A DNA stretch of 64,000 nucleotides, taken from Wuchereria bancrofti. Its lineage: Eukaryota > Nematoda > Chromadorea > Rhabditida > Onchocercidae. Below the pieces are notes generated by a model, which had not been told where the DNA came from, did no database searches, and saw nothing but the letters and a program-made list of their open reading frames with translations. The translations under genes and the position numbers were made by a program. The stretch is taken from positions 1,263,396-1,327,395 of the forward strand of contig SSBO01000003.1 in the NCBI GenBank assembly GCA_005281725.1, read 5' to 3'. Shown here in pieces: positions 25,614-36,737 of the stretch (positions are counted from its first letter, which is position 1; the number at the start of each line of letters is the position of its first letter).

Positions 25614-28315
25614 ATGACATCAAAACGGGAGGTGTGCTATTATTTTCATCACGATGTACCGAATTTTCATTATGGCTCAAGACATCCTATGAAGCCACAG
25701 CGTTTAGCTGCTTTGCATAGTTTGGTTGTCAATTATGGTTTGCATAAAGAAATGCTTGTTCTTACACCGCCTCGTGCATCTGCAATCGAAATTGAGAGGT
25801 TTCATTCAAAGTAAGTTATTTGCGCATATCAAAGTCATCTCTAATGTACTACTGTAATAACATGTTTTAATCCGGCTGTTGTATAATAAAGAGTGCATCT
25901 TCTATATACTTAAGTTGGAAAGATCAGACGTTGCAAGATTATTTTTAATCGCTCAACTATCTGAGATATCCTAAACTGTTGCATTCAAAATACATTTTCA
26001 TTTTTATATGTGCCTTAATTCAAAAATCGATTTTTGTAGGGCAGATTAAGATTATGCACGACTGATACCTTTCCACTCATTTTGTTCTTGTTTGTGCGCT
26101 GAAATCTTTTTTTTTTTTTTTGACAAATCAACTTGCATTAGTTTCTACTATTGTAGCACTCAGGACTCAGGATAGTTATTCGGAATTAAGAAATATGAAA
26201 TTATTCTGTCCTTACCTTGTAATTGTCTATTAATCTCGCATAAATAAGATTGGACTCGGAAATATGATGATTAATTTAACTAGCAATTCCTTTGAAATTT
26301 TGTATTTGCAGAGATTATGTGGACTTTCTTCAGCGAGTGTCACCCCGTACAGCTGACCAATATGAAAATCTTTTCTCACAATACAATATCGGTGAAGATT
26401 GTCCAATTTTTGATGGGATTTTCGAATTTTGTTCCATTTATACAGGTGCTACACTTAGCGGTATGGTTTAAATTCCATGTGTATAATGAGGATTTCCCTA
26501 ATTTTTTTCCTTTAGTTAATTTAAAAACCAATTTATCCTGAAAAATATTTCATTTGTATACAACAAACAATAAACATTTTGCAGGTGTTGCTCGTTTGAA
26601 TCATGGTCTAAGTGATATTGCCATTAATTGGAGTGGTGGTCTTCATCATGCTAAAAAACGTGAAGCTTCAGGATTTTGTTATGTGAATGACATTGTTATT
26701 GGAATCTTGGAATTGCTTAAATATCATCCTCGAGTGCTTTATATTGATATAGATATACATCATGGCGATGGAGTTCAAGTAATCTTTGTTAATAAGCATT
26801 GAAAAAATTTTCTTAAGCAATAATACGGTTTTTTTTTTTGGTTTGCTAATTTTTCTATTTCCTAGCTATTCAATTTTTCTCAGACAAAACATTTTCAGGA
26901 AGCATTCTATTTAACTGATCGAGTGATGACTGTCTCGTTTCATAAGTATGGCAATTATTTTTTCCCAGGAACTGGAGATATGTATGATGTTGGGCAGGAT
27001 AGTGGTCGTTATTACGCTGTGAACGTTCCCATGAAAGAGGGAATGGATGATGAAAGTATTCATTCATATATCCTACTGTAGCTGTAATCTGTATAGATTT
27101 ATAAGAAATACCAATTGGACTAAATTTCGATTAATTTTTGTTATGATAACAATGTATATGGACTTCAATGTGTGTAAATTTCTTCATATCTATTTTCAGA
27201 TTTCAATTTTAGAATTAAATGCATTTCAGATTACCATTCCTTATTCAAGCCAGTCGTACGGGCTGTTATTGATTGTTTCAATCCATCAGTTATTGTACTA
27301 CAGTGCGGAGCTGATTCATTAGGATGTGATCGCTTGGGATGTTTCAACTTGAGCTTTTCGGGTCATGGGTTCGTTATCTCTCCTTATTAAATATGTATAA
27401 CAATTTTATTGCTGTACATTACTAATGATAAATCCTTATGTAGTGTTCTCAGTTTTCAATTTCTATAGAAACGATTAACAGTAAGCATTTTTTTTTTTTT
27501 TTTAGTTATTTAAACATCACTTTAGGGAATGTGTAGATTTTGTTCGCAGTTTGGGAATTCCAATGCTTGCAGTTGGTGGTGGAGGATATACATTACGTAA
27601 CGTAGCACGATGCTGGACTTATGAAACTGCAATTTTAGTTGGCAAAAAAGATGAAATACCAGATGAAATCCCAAATAATACTGGTTATATTTTCATTCTC
27701 TTTCGAAACTCTAATCCTGATTCCCAATAATATCAGTTAGTATTGTAATGTTTAGCAGAGGAATATACGATTTAAAATACTTGTTTTCAGAATATTTGCA
27801 ATTCTTTGCTCCAGAATTTACGCTGAGACCAACATTAGCAAAAAGGCAGGAGAATCAAAATACTAAAGAAGTTTGTCCAATTAAACATTAAATTTTTTAT
27901 TTATAAAACGCCACTTGAATTCATATTAGGATTTAAACCCTTCTACATGCCACTTTCTTGCATGAAAGGTTCTCGTTGTATTTTCTGCATAATTTTTAGT
28001 ATATCACTGCTCTCAAGCAAGAAGTGTTAGATCATCTGAGGCAAATTCGTCATGCTCCTTCAGTGCAGATGCAAGAGGTACCACCCGATCTTCTAGATCC
28101 CGACGAGGTACTTTTCATTGTGCATTTTTTATAAAAATGTAAATTTGAAGGATTATTGGCATTAAAATACATATTATGGACCATTCTCAAGTTTCGATTT
28201 ACTTTTTCAGGTATTCTGTGCACAGGAATCACCTCCAGACATTCTTCCAACTGATAATGATCCAGATGGCGGTACATTTCTCGGTACCAGTTCCGAAACT
28301 GATCGCTTGTCATGA
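25614..28315 (+). CDS. HDAC3: Class I histone deacetylase, HDAC3 type
   Basis: Nine exons (25614-25810, 26312-26460, 26585-26778, 26899-27055, 27230-27368, 27526-27683, 27791-27870, 28000-28107, 28211-28315) give 428 residues, as in human HDAC3. It removes acetyl groups from histone lysines using zinc. Visible active-site residues are the His pair H136-H137 (SGGLHHAKK), the zinc ligands D172 and H174 (DIDIHHGDG) and D261 (QCGADSLG), and the catalytic tyrosine Y300 (GGGGYT). All sit two residues later than in the human enzyme. HDAC3 rather than HDAC1/2 is indicated by near-identity in the middle, for example [11 protein letters not shown] and [14 protein letters not shown], and by [14 protein letters not shown] near the end. 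Class I HDAC3 works in NCoR/SMRT-type corepressor complexes in animals. The tail after about residue 395 is acidic and poorly conserved. It follows ARID2 on the same strand. The start is the first ATG before the conserved [13 protein letters not shown] block. Confidence 0.96.
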
Positions 28316-29305
28316 CTTTCTAGTGCCCATTGGTACGCTCTATCCTGAACCATTTTAGGAATATTTTGTTTATTGCATCCGATGACCAACGCCAATAGTT
28401 TGCTTTAATTTTTTATATCAACCTGCATTGTTTTATATTTTACCATTGAATTTGGGAATCGGACATTTCAAAGCAGTTTTTTCTTTACGCTTCATTTAGA
28501 AAACTTAAATCATATTTGTTTCTAAACGTATTTTGTTTCAGATGAAGTCGTCCATGAATCACAAAGAATGAAGATCATAGGGGAAACATACTGCCATCCT
28601 TATATGGTTAAATAACAGATATAACTGTGATGGATTTTTCATGGCTGTTTTTCAGATGAGATCAATTTGAATAGATAAATGCGAGTGAAATAAACGTTCC
28701 TATTATTTAAAAGACTATCAAGATAACTCCAAATCTGCAAAGGATGAAGAATGTTCATAGCAAGAGGTTTAAATAAACAGAATGGTTGGAAGAGATAAAC
28801 CGAACATGTTCCCAAAATAAACTGCATCCAAGAAAAAATACTGCTTTAAAGACAATGACCTGTTAAGTATCGTCACACCAACAATTTGACTTTTTATTTC
28901 CTTCAGTTGTTCAGTAACAAAAAACAAAACAAAGTGTACTGAAGGTCAATTCTATTCTAGAATACCGCGTAACCCCAAAATGCCGTAATAATAATGCACG
29001 ATTACTGCACCTCTACGATGCTACATTTGGAAAAAAATTAATTGTCGCGTACATTCGGAAAAAATATTGAAGAATAGTTGTGTAGACAAAAATTATACAG
29101 GACAATTATATCGTAACAATGTAACGACTTTAGAGGAATAGTAGCAGTGCATAGGTAATGAAGTCATGAAGATTTTAATGTACCTGTTGTAGAAAGATGA
29201 GTTTAAGCACAACATTGCCCTCAAGGATCGGAATAAGTTCCAATATGTGTCAACAACAACTTACCAGAATGTTATTAAATGGTGGAAAATTACCGCAAAC
29301 CCTTT
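28316..29305. other. Convergent 3' region of HDAC3 and NADK2
   Basis: The two genes end towards each other here. AATAAA-type polyadenylation signals occur on the plus strand near 28689 and 28772. No further exon is recognisable on either strand. Confidence 0.5.
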
Positions 29306-32300
29306 TCATCGAAACACAACCGTTTTCAGCGCATCTTTAGGATGAATCTGTAAACCTATTGTGAAATATGGCAATTTTATAAATATTATAAGCCTATCAC
29401 ATGTATAATTAATAACCAGGATTTCATAACCGGATAACCAGAATTCAAAGCAGTTCACTGCAGTCTACGGTATTACATTGACGAATGGTATTTGCATGAT
29501 GTAAATAATTTAATATCCATAAAAGAAGAGATTCATGTTTCAAAGGTTGACTTTGATCACAAGTATAATTAATGACGAGTTAATAGGACTAAAAAGTAAT
29601 GAAAAAAATAGCACCTCAAGTACTGCTTCAGCGCCATCATTAAATCTGTACGCAACTCGACCGTCAACAACCAGATGAGCATCATAACAACGTGAATGTA
29701 GTCGTAAATGCTTCACTAGACCACGAGGTGGGAATTCTGGATACGTTGCATTATATATTGGATTGCGAACGCAGTAAGCCATACCTACAAAAAACACTGG
29801 AATAAAAAAAGGATGTCAAATAAAGCTAGAGCAAACTGTCTCTCTCTCTCTCTCTGAAAGGTTTAACCAACAAGAAATGAACAACGATGGAAGGAAAGAT
29901 TACTTTCACAATCTGGAGTAAACAGCAGACGACTATTATAAATGTCACGAATCCTCTGAATTAATGATTTGTCTTCTGCCAGTGTCGCATATCCGATCTC
30001 TTTTGAAGCGATATCCAGAATACTAGATACACAGTGATCAGTCACTTTATTTATATTGAAATACCAAGAAGTTGAGCCAGATCCTGAACTATTTGGTCTT
30101 TTTTTTTTCATATGAATCTTGACAAAAAGCAGTTAGCATCTTAAACAATAAAAGATGTACAGTACTAAAGTCTTACTGATATTGCGATAAAGCATATGAA
30201 AAAAGTAAAAACCACATGTATTGTTTTGCTTGATAAGTAGTTTCTATATATGGCTGTATATCTTCAACAGTTGTTATTTCTTATTTTGTTTATCCAAAAT
30301 AGAGAATTGATCTTTCAGAAATTGAAAGACACGCTATGTTTTTTACGTCGAGCTTGAAGTTTGTTAGGGGATTTTAAAAAATCAAAAATATTCCAAAAAA
30401 AAAAAAAATGTTCTACAACACTCTGGGTTACTGGAAAAGATTTTGGAGACACCGAATCTGTAAAAATCGAACCTGTACATACTATAACACCGCTGCTTTT
30501 TTGTTTCACCATCTCACTATCATCATACTGAATTTCATAATAAGAAACACGTGATGACAAGCTCTCTCCGATAAAAACGTCATTTAAAGCTAAATCCGAC
30601 AACACATTCACATGTCCATCATCATCAGTGTTTCCCGATATTTTCGCTGATTTCAACATCTCCCTAAGATGAGGGATAATAAGTTTAACAAAAAATATTA
30701 ATGACCTGATATCACTTAAAAGTTAAAAAAAGCTAGTCTTGAATTTAAAAAGCGAAGTTACTGAGATATGTGCATGAACGAGTAGTGTACTGCGGATTAA
30801 AATCTCGATGGAAAACAAACAATAATGAAAGAAAATCTGTAGTAAACAAATCATAATCATACTTTCTTGAGTTATAAAAAGGGAGCTGCTCTTCATGCAA
30901 ATAAAACGGTTTGATATCTCCAACATCACCTTCTAGACGTATGCGTATACGTTGTCGATATAACCACCTGAAATTTGCACTTCATGAAATAAAACTGATA
31001 CTTAGAAATATGATTATAGAAAAATTATAGCTTGACTTAAATCACAAATGATTTATACAAGTTATTTTTCAATTATATTTCTCTGTTAAATGCCAATGAG
31101 TAAAGAAAGGACAAAAACAGAATTTTTTTTGTTTCACTGCTTTAAGATGAACAGAAGCCGTTAATATTGGACAACCAATAATTTTAGTGTTAGCATCGAA
31201 AACAAACTTTAGTACCTGAAATCACCGGCAAGTAATCGCTTTAAGGCATCTCTGAAATATTCGTGCGATAGTTTCTTCAGCAAACAAAGATGGCCCTCTG
31301 AGCTAAAACTGGAATAACTGTTTGCGACATAAAAATGTAAAAGAAGGTAAAGTGGAAAAATAATAAGTACCACATAAACACATTATACATCCTAATTTTA
31401 TGTACTAATTTGCAAAGTAGAGAACCACTTCTTATTCACTATTTTCATTTATCCCTGATTTCTCAACAATTTACATTCATCCATCTGCACTGTAGATTGC
31501 CACTTCATGAAAAATGATGTAGTTTGAAGTGCGGAATTTTATTGAAAACTTTAAGCTGCATAAGTTTCGAAACTACAAAGAGAAAAAAATGTAGAATGTT
31601 GCAAGTTAATTACAGGTCTCAACAATGTTCGAAACATTATAAAACTTTAACCCCATAGGATCGGTATTTATCCCTATCACAGGTTTCTCCGTTGATAAAA
31701 TTCTTGAAGCTGCGTGAAGAAACGTGCCATCACCACCCGCAGAAAATATAGCATCAGCCCATGAAACTGCAGCATTATTATAGTCGACTTTCTGTACAGT
31801 TCGAGTTTCGATACCACAAGCTCTGGCATTAATTAGTGCATTAGTGATGAGCAAAGCGGTCAGATAAAACATGCACACTTTTATGAAACTTTTACAAGAA
31901 AAAATCAAATGGAAAAAAAATTATGACTTTGTTTATAAGCGTGCAATTACGACAGTATAAGAACTGTCTGAATATTAAAATCTGACTGAAAAGTAATCTA
32001 CAAACCTTAGTTCACCTACCACAACATTTAAAAACCGGTAGTGCTCGTCATAGCGCCTCCGAAGCCTTTCATAGTTAGATCCTCGTCGTGCCAGCTTAAA
32101 AAAAAATGTGATTTTAAAACATAAAACTCATTTCAGTTGATGGGCAAAAAATAGTCGCACAATTTTTTAAAAGCAGAAAAGGAAAGGAAAGATGCGTCCA
32201 TAAATTTTACCACTTTTTTCAACTGAGTTTCGTCAAGAAATGGATGATTTTGTCTTTCATATTCCAACCGTGTTAATTTAGACAGAATCAGAACCTTCTT

Positions 32301-32733
32301 AGGTTTGAAAACAGGTTTCTGAAACATTATAAATTGGTTCTATTAGATAGTGTCAACAAATGCAAAGTAAACAGTTGAATTAGTTTATGTAATGCATACT
32401 ACTATCAAAAAATATCATCACTGGAACTAATGAAATAAGATATAGAAGTAAATGTAGAACTGATTAAAAAATGCAAAAAACTGACACAAACATTGGTCGT
32501 TTTGTAATGCTTTTTTTTTAATTTTATTAGTGTTTTTATCAATAAAAAAAATAAGTAACCTTTTCGACTGTGTTGGAATTATCGCTAATTTGTACTTTCG
32601 TTCCTGCAGTACTATTATATGACGATTTATATGTAGCAGCAATACTATCCATACTAATAGCGAAAGGCGATATTGCAACGTCACGCGCCAGTAGTGAATT
32701 ACTTACCGAAAATCTCTGCATAATGCGTTTCAT
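29306..32733 (-). CDS. NADK2: Mitochondrial NAD kinase (NADK2)
   Basis: Ten exons (32733-32560, 32318-32211, 32094-32006, 31822-31652, 31302-31216, 30967-30863, 30663-30473, 30083-29904, 29784-29615, 29347-29306) give 438 residues; human NADK2 has 442. It phosphorylates NAD to NADP inside mitochondria. The N-terminus (MKRIMQRFSVSN...) is basic and hydroxylated with no acid in the first 17 residues, fitting a mitochondrial presequence. The nucleotide-binding GGDGT motif is at about 153-157 (SAGGDGTFLHAAS). It is followed by GINTDPMGSEGHLC across an exon junction. NDVFIGESLSSR, then KQKSSG and CTGSGSTSW form the glycine-rich second motif typical of NADK2. CYDAHLVVDG and the last short exon, IHPKDALKTVVFR, match the family C-terminus. 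The exon 3 donor is set at CTAAG|GTTTG because only that choice gives the conserved ELRACGIE. The gene is head-to-head with ubc-7, 1.15 kb away. Confidence 0.95.
29838..29857. repeat. (TC)n microsatellite in NADK2 intron
   Basis: About ten TC units between exons 8 and 9 of the NADK2 gene. Confidence 0.85.
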
Positions 32734-33209
32734 TTGTTTTCAAAATAATTTTAAAAACAGCGATTGCGATAGCGATGTGTGATAGCATAAGTGTAATGAA
32801 AAGTGCATGTTGTACTGGTTTGTTGCTGCAACTAATTTTCGGTTAGTAATAATCACGAAAGATAACTAAATGATAAACATCAAACTATCGCGACATTCAC
32901 TACAAAAATGCAATTCGCAAATGATTGCGAATCGTATTCTTGATATCGATATCGAGATAGAATGAGAAGCAGTGTAAGAAGCATTAATGGAAAAGATAAA
33001 CAAAAGCGTTTCATCCAGTACATGAGAACAGTTTTAGTTATGAGTATTTCAATCCTAATCAGTTGTGCAATGTAAATAATGCACAGATTATATTTTTCAT
33101 CTACAATTAAGCAAATATATAAATGAAAATGTGCTGCTATCTAAGAAAGGAATGAAATATAATTAAAAAACAATTAGTTATAAAAGTTCATTTATCAGAT
33201 TATGAAGAA

Positions 33210-33470
33210 ATGGAAGTGTCGGTGAAGAAAGAAGTGCAAATAAATGCTAAAAAGAGACGAAAAATTAACGAAAGAATCGATATGCACAGGTATTGTTGTG
33301 AAATGAAACATCATCGATACATGTTAACTGTCAATGGCAAAACATTAGATGAAATTTCTGAAACTGATCAGTGCCGGATACCATTATCAGATAACAGGAA
33401 AAACCGGAATTGCTCATATTTCTATTCCGCGCTCGCAAAAAGAAACGTCGACATGAAAAATTATAAATGA
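33210..33470 (+). CDS. Short lysine-rich open frame, doubtful gene
   Basis: An ATG-started frame of 86 codons (MEVSVKKEVQINAKKRRKIN...) is rich in K, R and N, with four cysteines. I recognise no domain, signal peptide or membrane segment. The base composition is slightly less AT-rich than the flanks, which is the only argument for it. It could be a small orphan gene, a 5' exon of a longer transcript, or chance. The KKRRK stretch would suit a nuclear signal if it is real. Confidence 0.2.
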   Translation: MEVSVKKEVQINAKKRRKINERIDMHRYCCEMKHHRYMLTVNGKTLDEISETDQCRIPLSDNRKNRNCSYFYSALAKRNVDMKNYK

Positions 33471-33495
33471 TAAATGGCTGTTATATGTTCAATGA

Positions 33496-33566
33496 TCTTT
33501 CCTTTTTCTCTTCCCTTTACTCTCTCTCTCTCCCTCTCCCTCTCTTTTTCTTCTCATCTTTTCTCC
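33496..33566. repeat. Polypyrimidine tract with TC microsatellite
   Basis: About 70 bases of almost only C and T, with a (TC)n core, lie between the divergent NADK2 and ubc-7 genes. Confidence 0.8.
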
Positions 33567-33880
33567 GTAATAACAACACTGTAAGAGTAATGTAAGCTGA
33601 CCTTACCTGTTATATATGACCTTTAACCTTTCCCTGTCCTCATAGATGGGATTGTTTATCTTACCTCCAGTCACTTATGCAAGCACATTTCGTGTTGAAT
33701 CATTGCAAACATTAGCAATTCACTGCATGCAATTTCAATTTGTCACAGATTTTTAAAAAAAAAAAAAAAAAAAAGAAAGAAAGAAAAGTTCATTTACTTT
33801 TGTCAAATGTATAAGGCATACATTCATGTGACATAGTAACATTTATTAGGAAGACAAAGTGAGGAACGGTTGCATCAACA

Positions 33881-34481
33881 ATGAGTACCAATTCGACATC
33901 TCAATCGGCGCTTTTATTGAAAAGACAACTGCAAGGTTTTTATTAATAAGAAAAGAAAGAGGGAAAGATTTCAAATTTTAAACTTTTTGTTTGACTTTAA
34001 ATTTCAGAAATTAAAAATTCCATAATGAATAGATTATTTGAAGTGTATATATAATATCATTTGCAATACTAATATCCTTTTACAAGAAATCTTCAACAAA
34101 ATTTATAAATTAGCTTTAATACCAATATATTATTATGGATGAGCTTTAATAATAAGACTAAAGCTAGCTTTAGTCTTTTTTTAATTTACTTTACAGATAT
34201 CTTTAAGTTTTAATTACTTTTATGATAATTCATTACATTGTTTTACCACTGTTAGTAAGAATAAAAGATATTTGTGAAGTAAATTCAGAAAATTTATTGA
34301 AATGAAATAATTATTTTTTCTTTTTTCATGTAGATTTGAAACGATCACCAGTAGAAGGATTCTCAGCTGGTCTTCGCGGTGATGTTGAAGATATTTACAA
34401 GTGGGAAGTGGTTGTACTTGGACCACCAGATACTCCGTAGTAAATTATTTTTAACTATTAATGAAAAAAATACGCTTTTTC

Positions 34482-34518
<37 letters not shown>

Positions 34519-35382
34519 AATATCTGATAATGGTTCTAATAATTCAGTACGATATTTATATCGAACAGATATTTAAAATTATACACAATTTTTTCATGAA
34601 ATATCATACACATTTTCATAATATCTCACTCAGATATTCCGGAGAGAATATTCCAGATCATATCTCAGATATCCCGGAGAAAATATCCCAAATACTTTCA
34701 GTGAAGGTGGAGTATTTCGTGCTACACTTGATTTTCCAGTCGATTATCCGCAACGGCCACCAAAAATGCGATTTATTTCAAAAATTTGGCATCCAAACAG
34801 TTTGCTTGCTTCTCTGGTTACATTATCAAAAGTTGTATTTTAAGTAAAATTTGAGAAATTAATCAAATATCTATTTTCAAAGCATTGATTACTATTTGAA
34901 TTATAAATTAGAAATCTAATCGTTGCATGAAATATTTGAATTATTTTATAGACTTTCAGTAGACATCGACGGTAACGTTTGTATATCAATCCTTCATGAG
35001 CCAGGTGATGATCGTTATGGTTATGAGAAACCGGAAGAACGCTGGTTACCGGTTCATACAGTCGAAACTATTTTACTATCTGTTATATCTATGCTTGCCG
35101 ATCCTAATTATGAATCACCTGCCAATGTTGATGCTGCCGTATGTTCATATTTTATAACTGATAAGATATCATGTGACTTGATAACCATTTGAGTATTTCA
35201 TGATATCAGCTTATAAATAGAATTCTTCTATTTTACTGATGATAATGATATCGAATGCTAAATGGTGAAACATTTTGCAAGTGGATTTTTCCAGAATATT
35301 CCAGAAAATGCTCCGTGAAAATTATCAAGCATTTAAAAAGAAAGTTGCTGAATGTGTACGCAGAACACAAGAAGAAACTTAG
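33881..35382 (+). CDS. ubc-7: Ubiquitin-conjugating enzyme E2, UBE2G1/UBC-7 type
   Basis: Five exons (33881-33935, 34334-34439, 34702-34799, 34960-35138, 35305-35382) give 171 residues, close to human UBE2G1 (170). The E2 accepts ubiquitin from E1 as a thioester and passes it on with an E3. G-type E2s serve ER-associated degradation and K48 chain building. The active cysteine is C94 in [12 protein letters not shown]. The acidic insertion after it ([14 protein letters not shown]) marks the UBE2G/R group. The N-terminus SALLLKRQL and the C-terminus [12 protein letters not shown] fit UBE2G1. Exon 2 must end TA|GTAAAT so that TA plus T rebuilds the conserved tyrosine of PPDTPYEGG; an immediate stop appears if the junction is ignored. 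Exon 4 begins after the second of two nearby AG sites, giving HPNIDIDG. AATAAA lies about 90 bp after the stop. Introns 1 and 2 hold a palindrome and a CT microsatellite. Confidence 0.95.
34153..34178. repeat. Perfect 26 bp palindrome in ubc-7 intron 1
   Basis: The half AAAGACTAAAGCT meets its exact reverse complement with no spacer; the centre is AGCT between 34165 and 34166. It is a self-complementary sequence inside the intron, 156 bp before exon 2. Confidence 0.85.
34487..34515. repeat. (CT)n microsatellite in ubc-7 intron 2
   Basis: About 14 CT units, 47 bp after the 5' splice site. Confidence 0.9.
34630..34692. repeat. Imperfect duplication before the ubc-7 exon 3 splice site
   Basis: The motif CTCAGATATTCCGGAGA recurs after about 36 bp as CTCAGATATCCCGGAGA. 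Both are followed by AATAT(T/C)CC. The pair lies immediately upstream of the exon 3 acceptor at 34701. Confidence 0.75.
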
Positions 35383-35894
35383 TGATGAAATCTTTTTCTC
35401 ATGTCAATTTATAAAATGGCTTGTAAATTTTTGCGAAATTTACCATAGAATGAATTTTATGAGTTTTGTAAAAAATAAATCAATGAAATCATGCATTTTC
35501 ATAACAGAAAAACATCCAATCCATAAATTTGTTGAAAACAGCTCATTTCAAGAATTAATTTTCATCAATCTCAATTCAATTCTTGAAATTGGAATCTTTA
35601 AATCGTAGAAATTAATTAATTTAATTTTTGAAGTCAAAATCTCTAATTCTTCAAATCATAAACTTGAAAATGCTTCTAGTAGTAGAAAAATGTGATCCTT
35701 TTTTTTTTTTTTTTCGTATTAAAAGTAATGCAAACAAAAAAGAATTAGTTAATTTAAAGAAGACAAATTATATTACAATTTCTCGTATTATCAAATCACT
35801 TATACGACTATTCCGTCAATTTCTAACGCTTTAAAATTGTCGATGCGTAACTACGATCATTGTAAGTCTCAGTAGCATAAACTGATTTTAAAAT

Positions 35895-35948
35895 ATGTAT
35901 GTTATGTATGTGTGTGTGTGTGCGTGTATGTATGTGTATGTGTGAATG
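35895..35948. repeat. TG/TATG microsatellite
   Basis: Alternating TG with TATG interruptions over about 54 bp, between ubc-7 and the DB-module gene. Confidence 0.85.
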
Positions 35949-36489
35949 TGGAAGAATGCAACCTGTTTAGGCGTACTTGCAAACACAATATCAAATATTA
36001 TTTGAAATCATCAAAGAAATGTGATAAAGATGGAAGGAAGGAAGGAAGTACATGTATAAAATGATAGAAGCTTTAGTAGTAATAGTTCCCTTTCTAAGAA
36101 TCAAAACAAGCTAAAAAGGGAAAAGTATGAAATAAGAAGAGAAGTTGATGTATGAAAATTGGTTTGGATATATGGTTGATATGCATGAAAGGAAGCATTT
36201 ATTACAATTACACAAGCATAAAAACACGTTTTAAGTTTGCTTATGAAAAGAGGAAGAAGAAAATGGTAATTCTAATTTACCTTTTTAAAATTAGAGAAAA
36301 ATTACCGCAATAGCTTCTGTTAGCAGAAGTGGAAGAAAATAGAGAAAGCTGAGTGGAAGTTTATTGTATTTTTGATGTTCATTTCATTATCGGCAGAACA
36401 AGTTGCTCCACTTCTTCCATATAATTCCACTTCTAAAAATTTTAAAAACATTTTTAATTAGTAATAGGATAAGATTATAGTGTTGTTAC

Positions 36490-36552
36490 TGTAATAATAC
36501 TACTAGTAATAGTAGTAGTAATTAGTAATAGTAATAGGAGTAGTAATGATAG
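36490..36552. repeat. TAG/TAA trinucleotide tract
   Basis: Imperfect TAG, TAA and TAC repeats over about 60 bp. Stop codons in one frame exclude coding on the plus strand. Confidence 0.75.
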
Positions 36553-36737
36553 TGGGAGTTATGAGTTATAATTCTCTGCCAATTTTTGGCTACATTTATT
36601 TTATTTATTAGAATTTTAAATGAGAGAAAAATTAAGGATTAACTGATTGTTACTATAAGTATTATATTGAAAAGAAGGAGCGCTAAAGGAGAAAGAAGAG
36701 GAAGAAGAAAAAGACGAAATAAGGCGCTGATGTCCGA

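Larger units (their letters stand above)
32734..33880. promoter_or_regulatory. Shared divergent promoter region of NADK2 and ubc-7
   Basis: This stretch separates two start codons pointing away from each other. It contains a polypyrimidine tract (33496-33566), a DR1-like site at 33617-33629 (TGACCTTTAACCT, one half-site imperfect) and a poly-A run at about 33755-33773. It also holds one 86-codon open frame on the plus strand, listed separately. Bidirectional promoter function is inferred from arrangement only. Confidence 0.4.
35383..36737. other. ubc-7 3' region and DB-gene upstream spacer with microsatellites
   Basis: No exon is supported. The stretch holds a T run at 35699-35714, a TG/TATG microsatellite at about 35895-35948 and GGAA repeats near 36033-36048. 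A TAG/TAA trinucleotide tract lies at about 36490-36552 and purine-rich sequence at 36660-36720. Confidence 0.6.
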
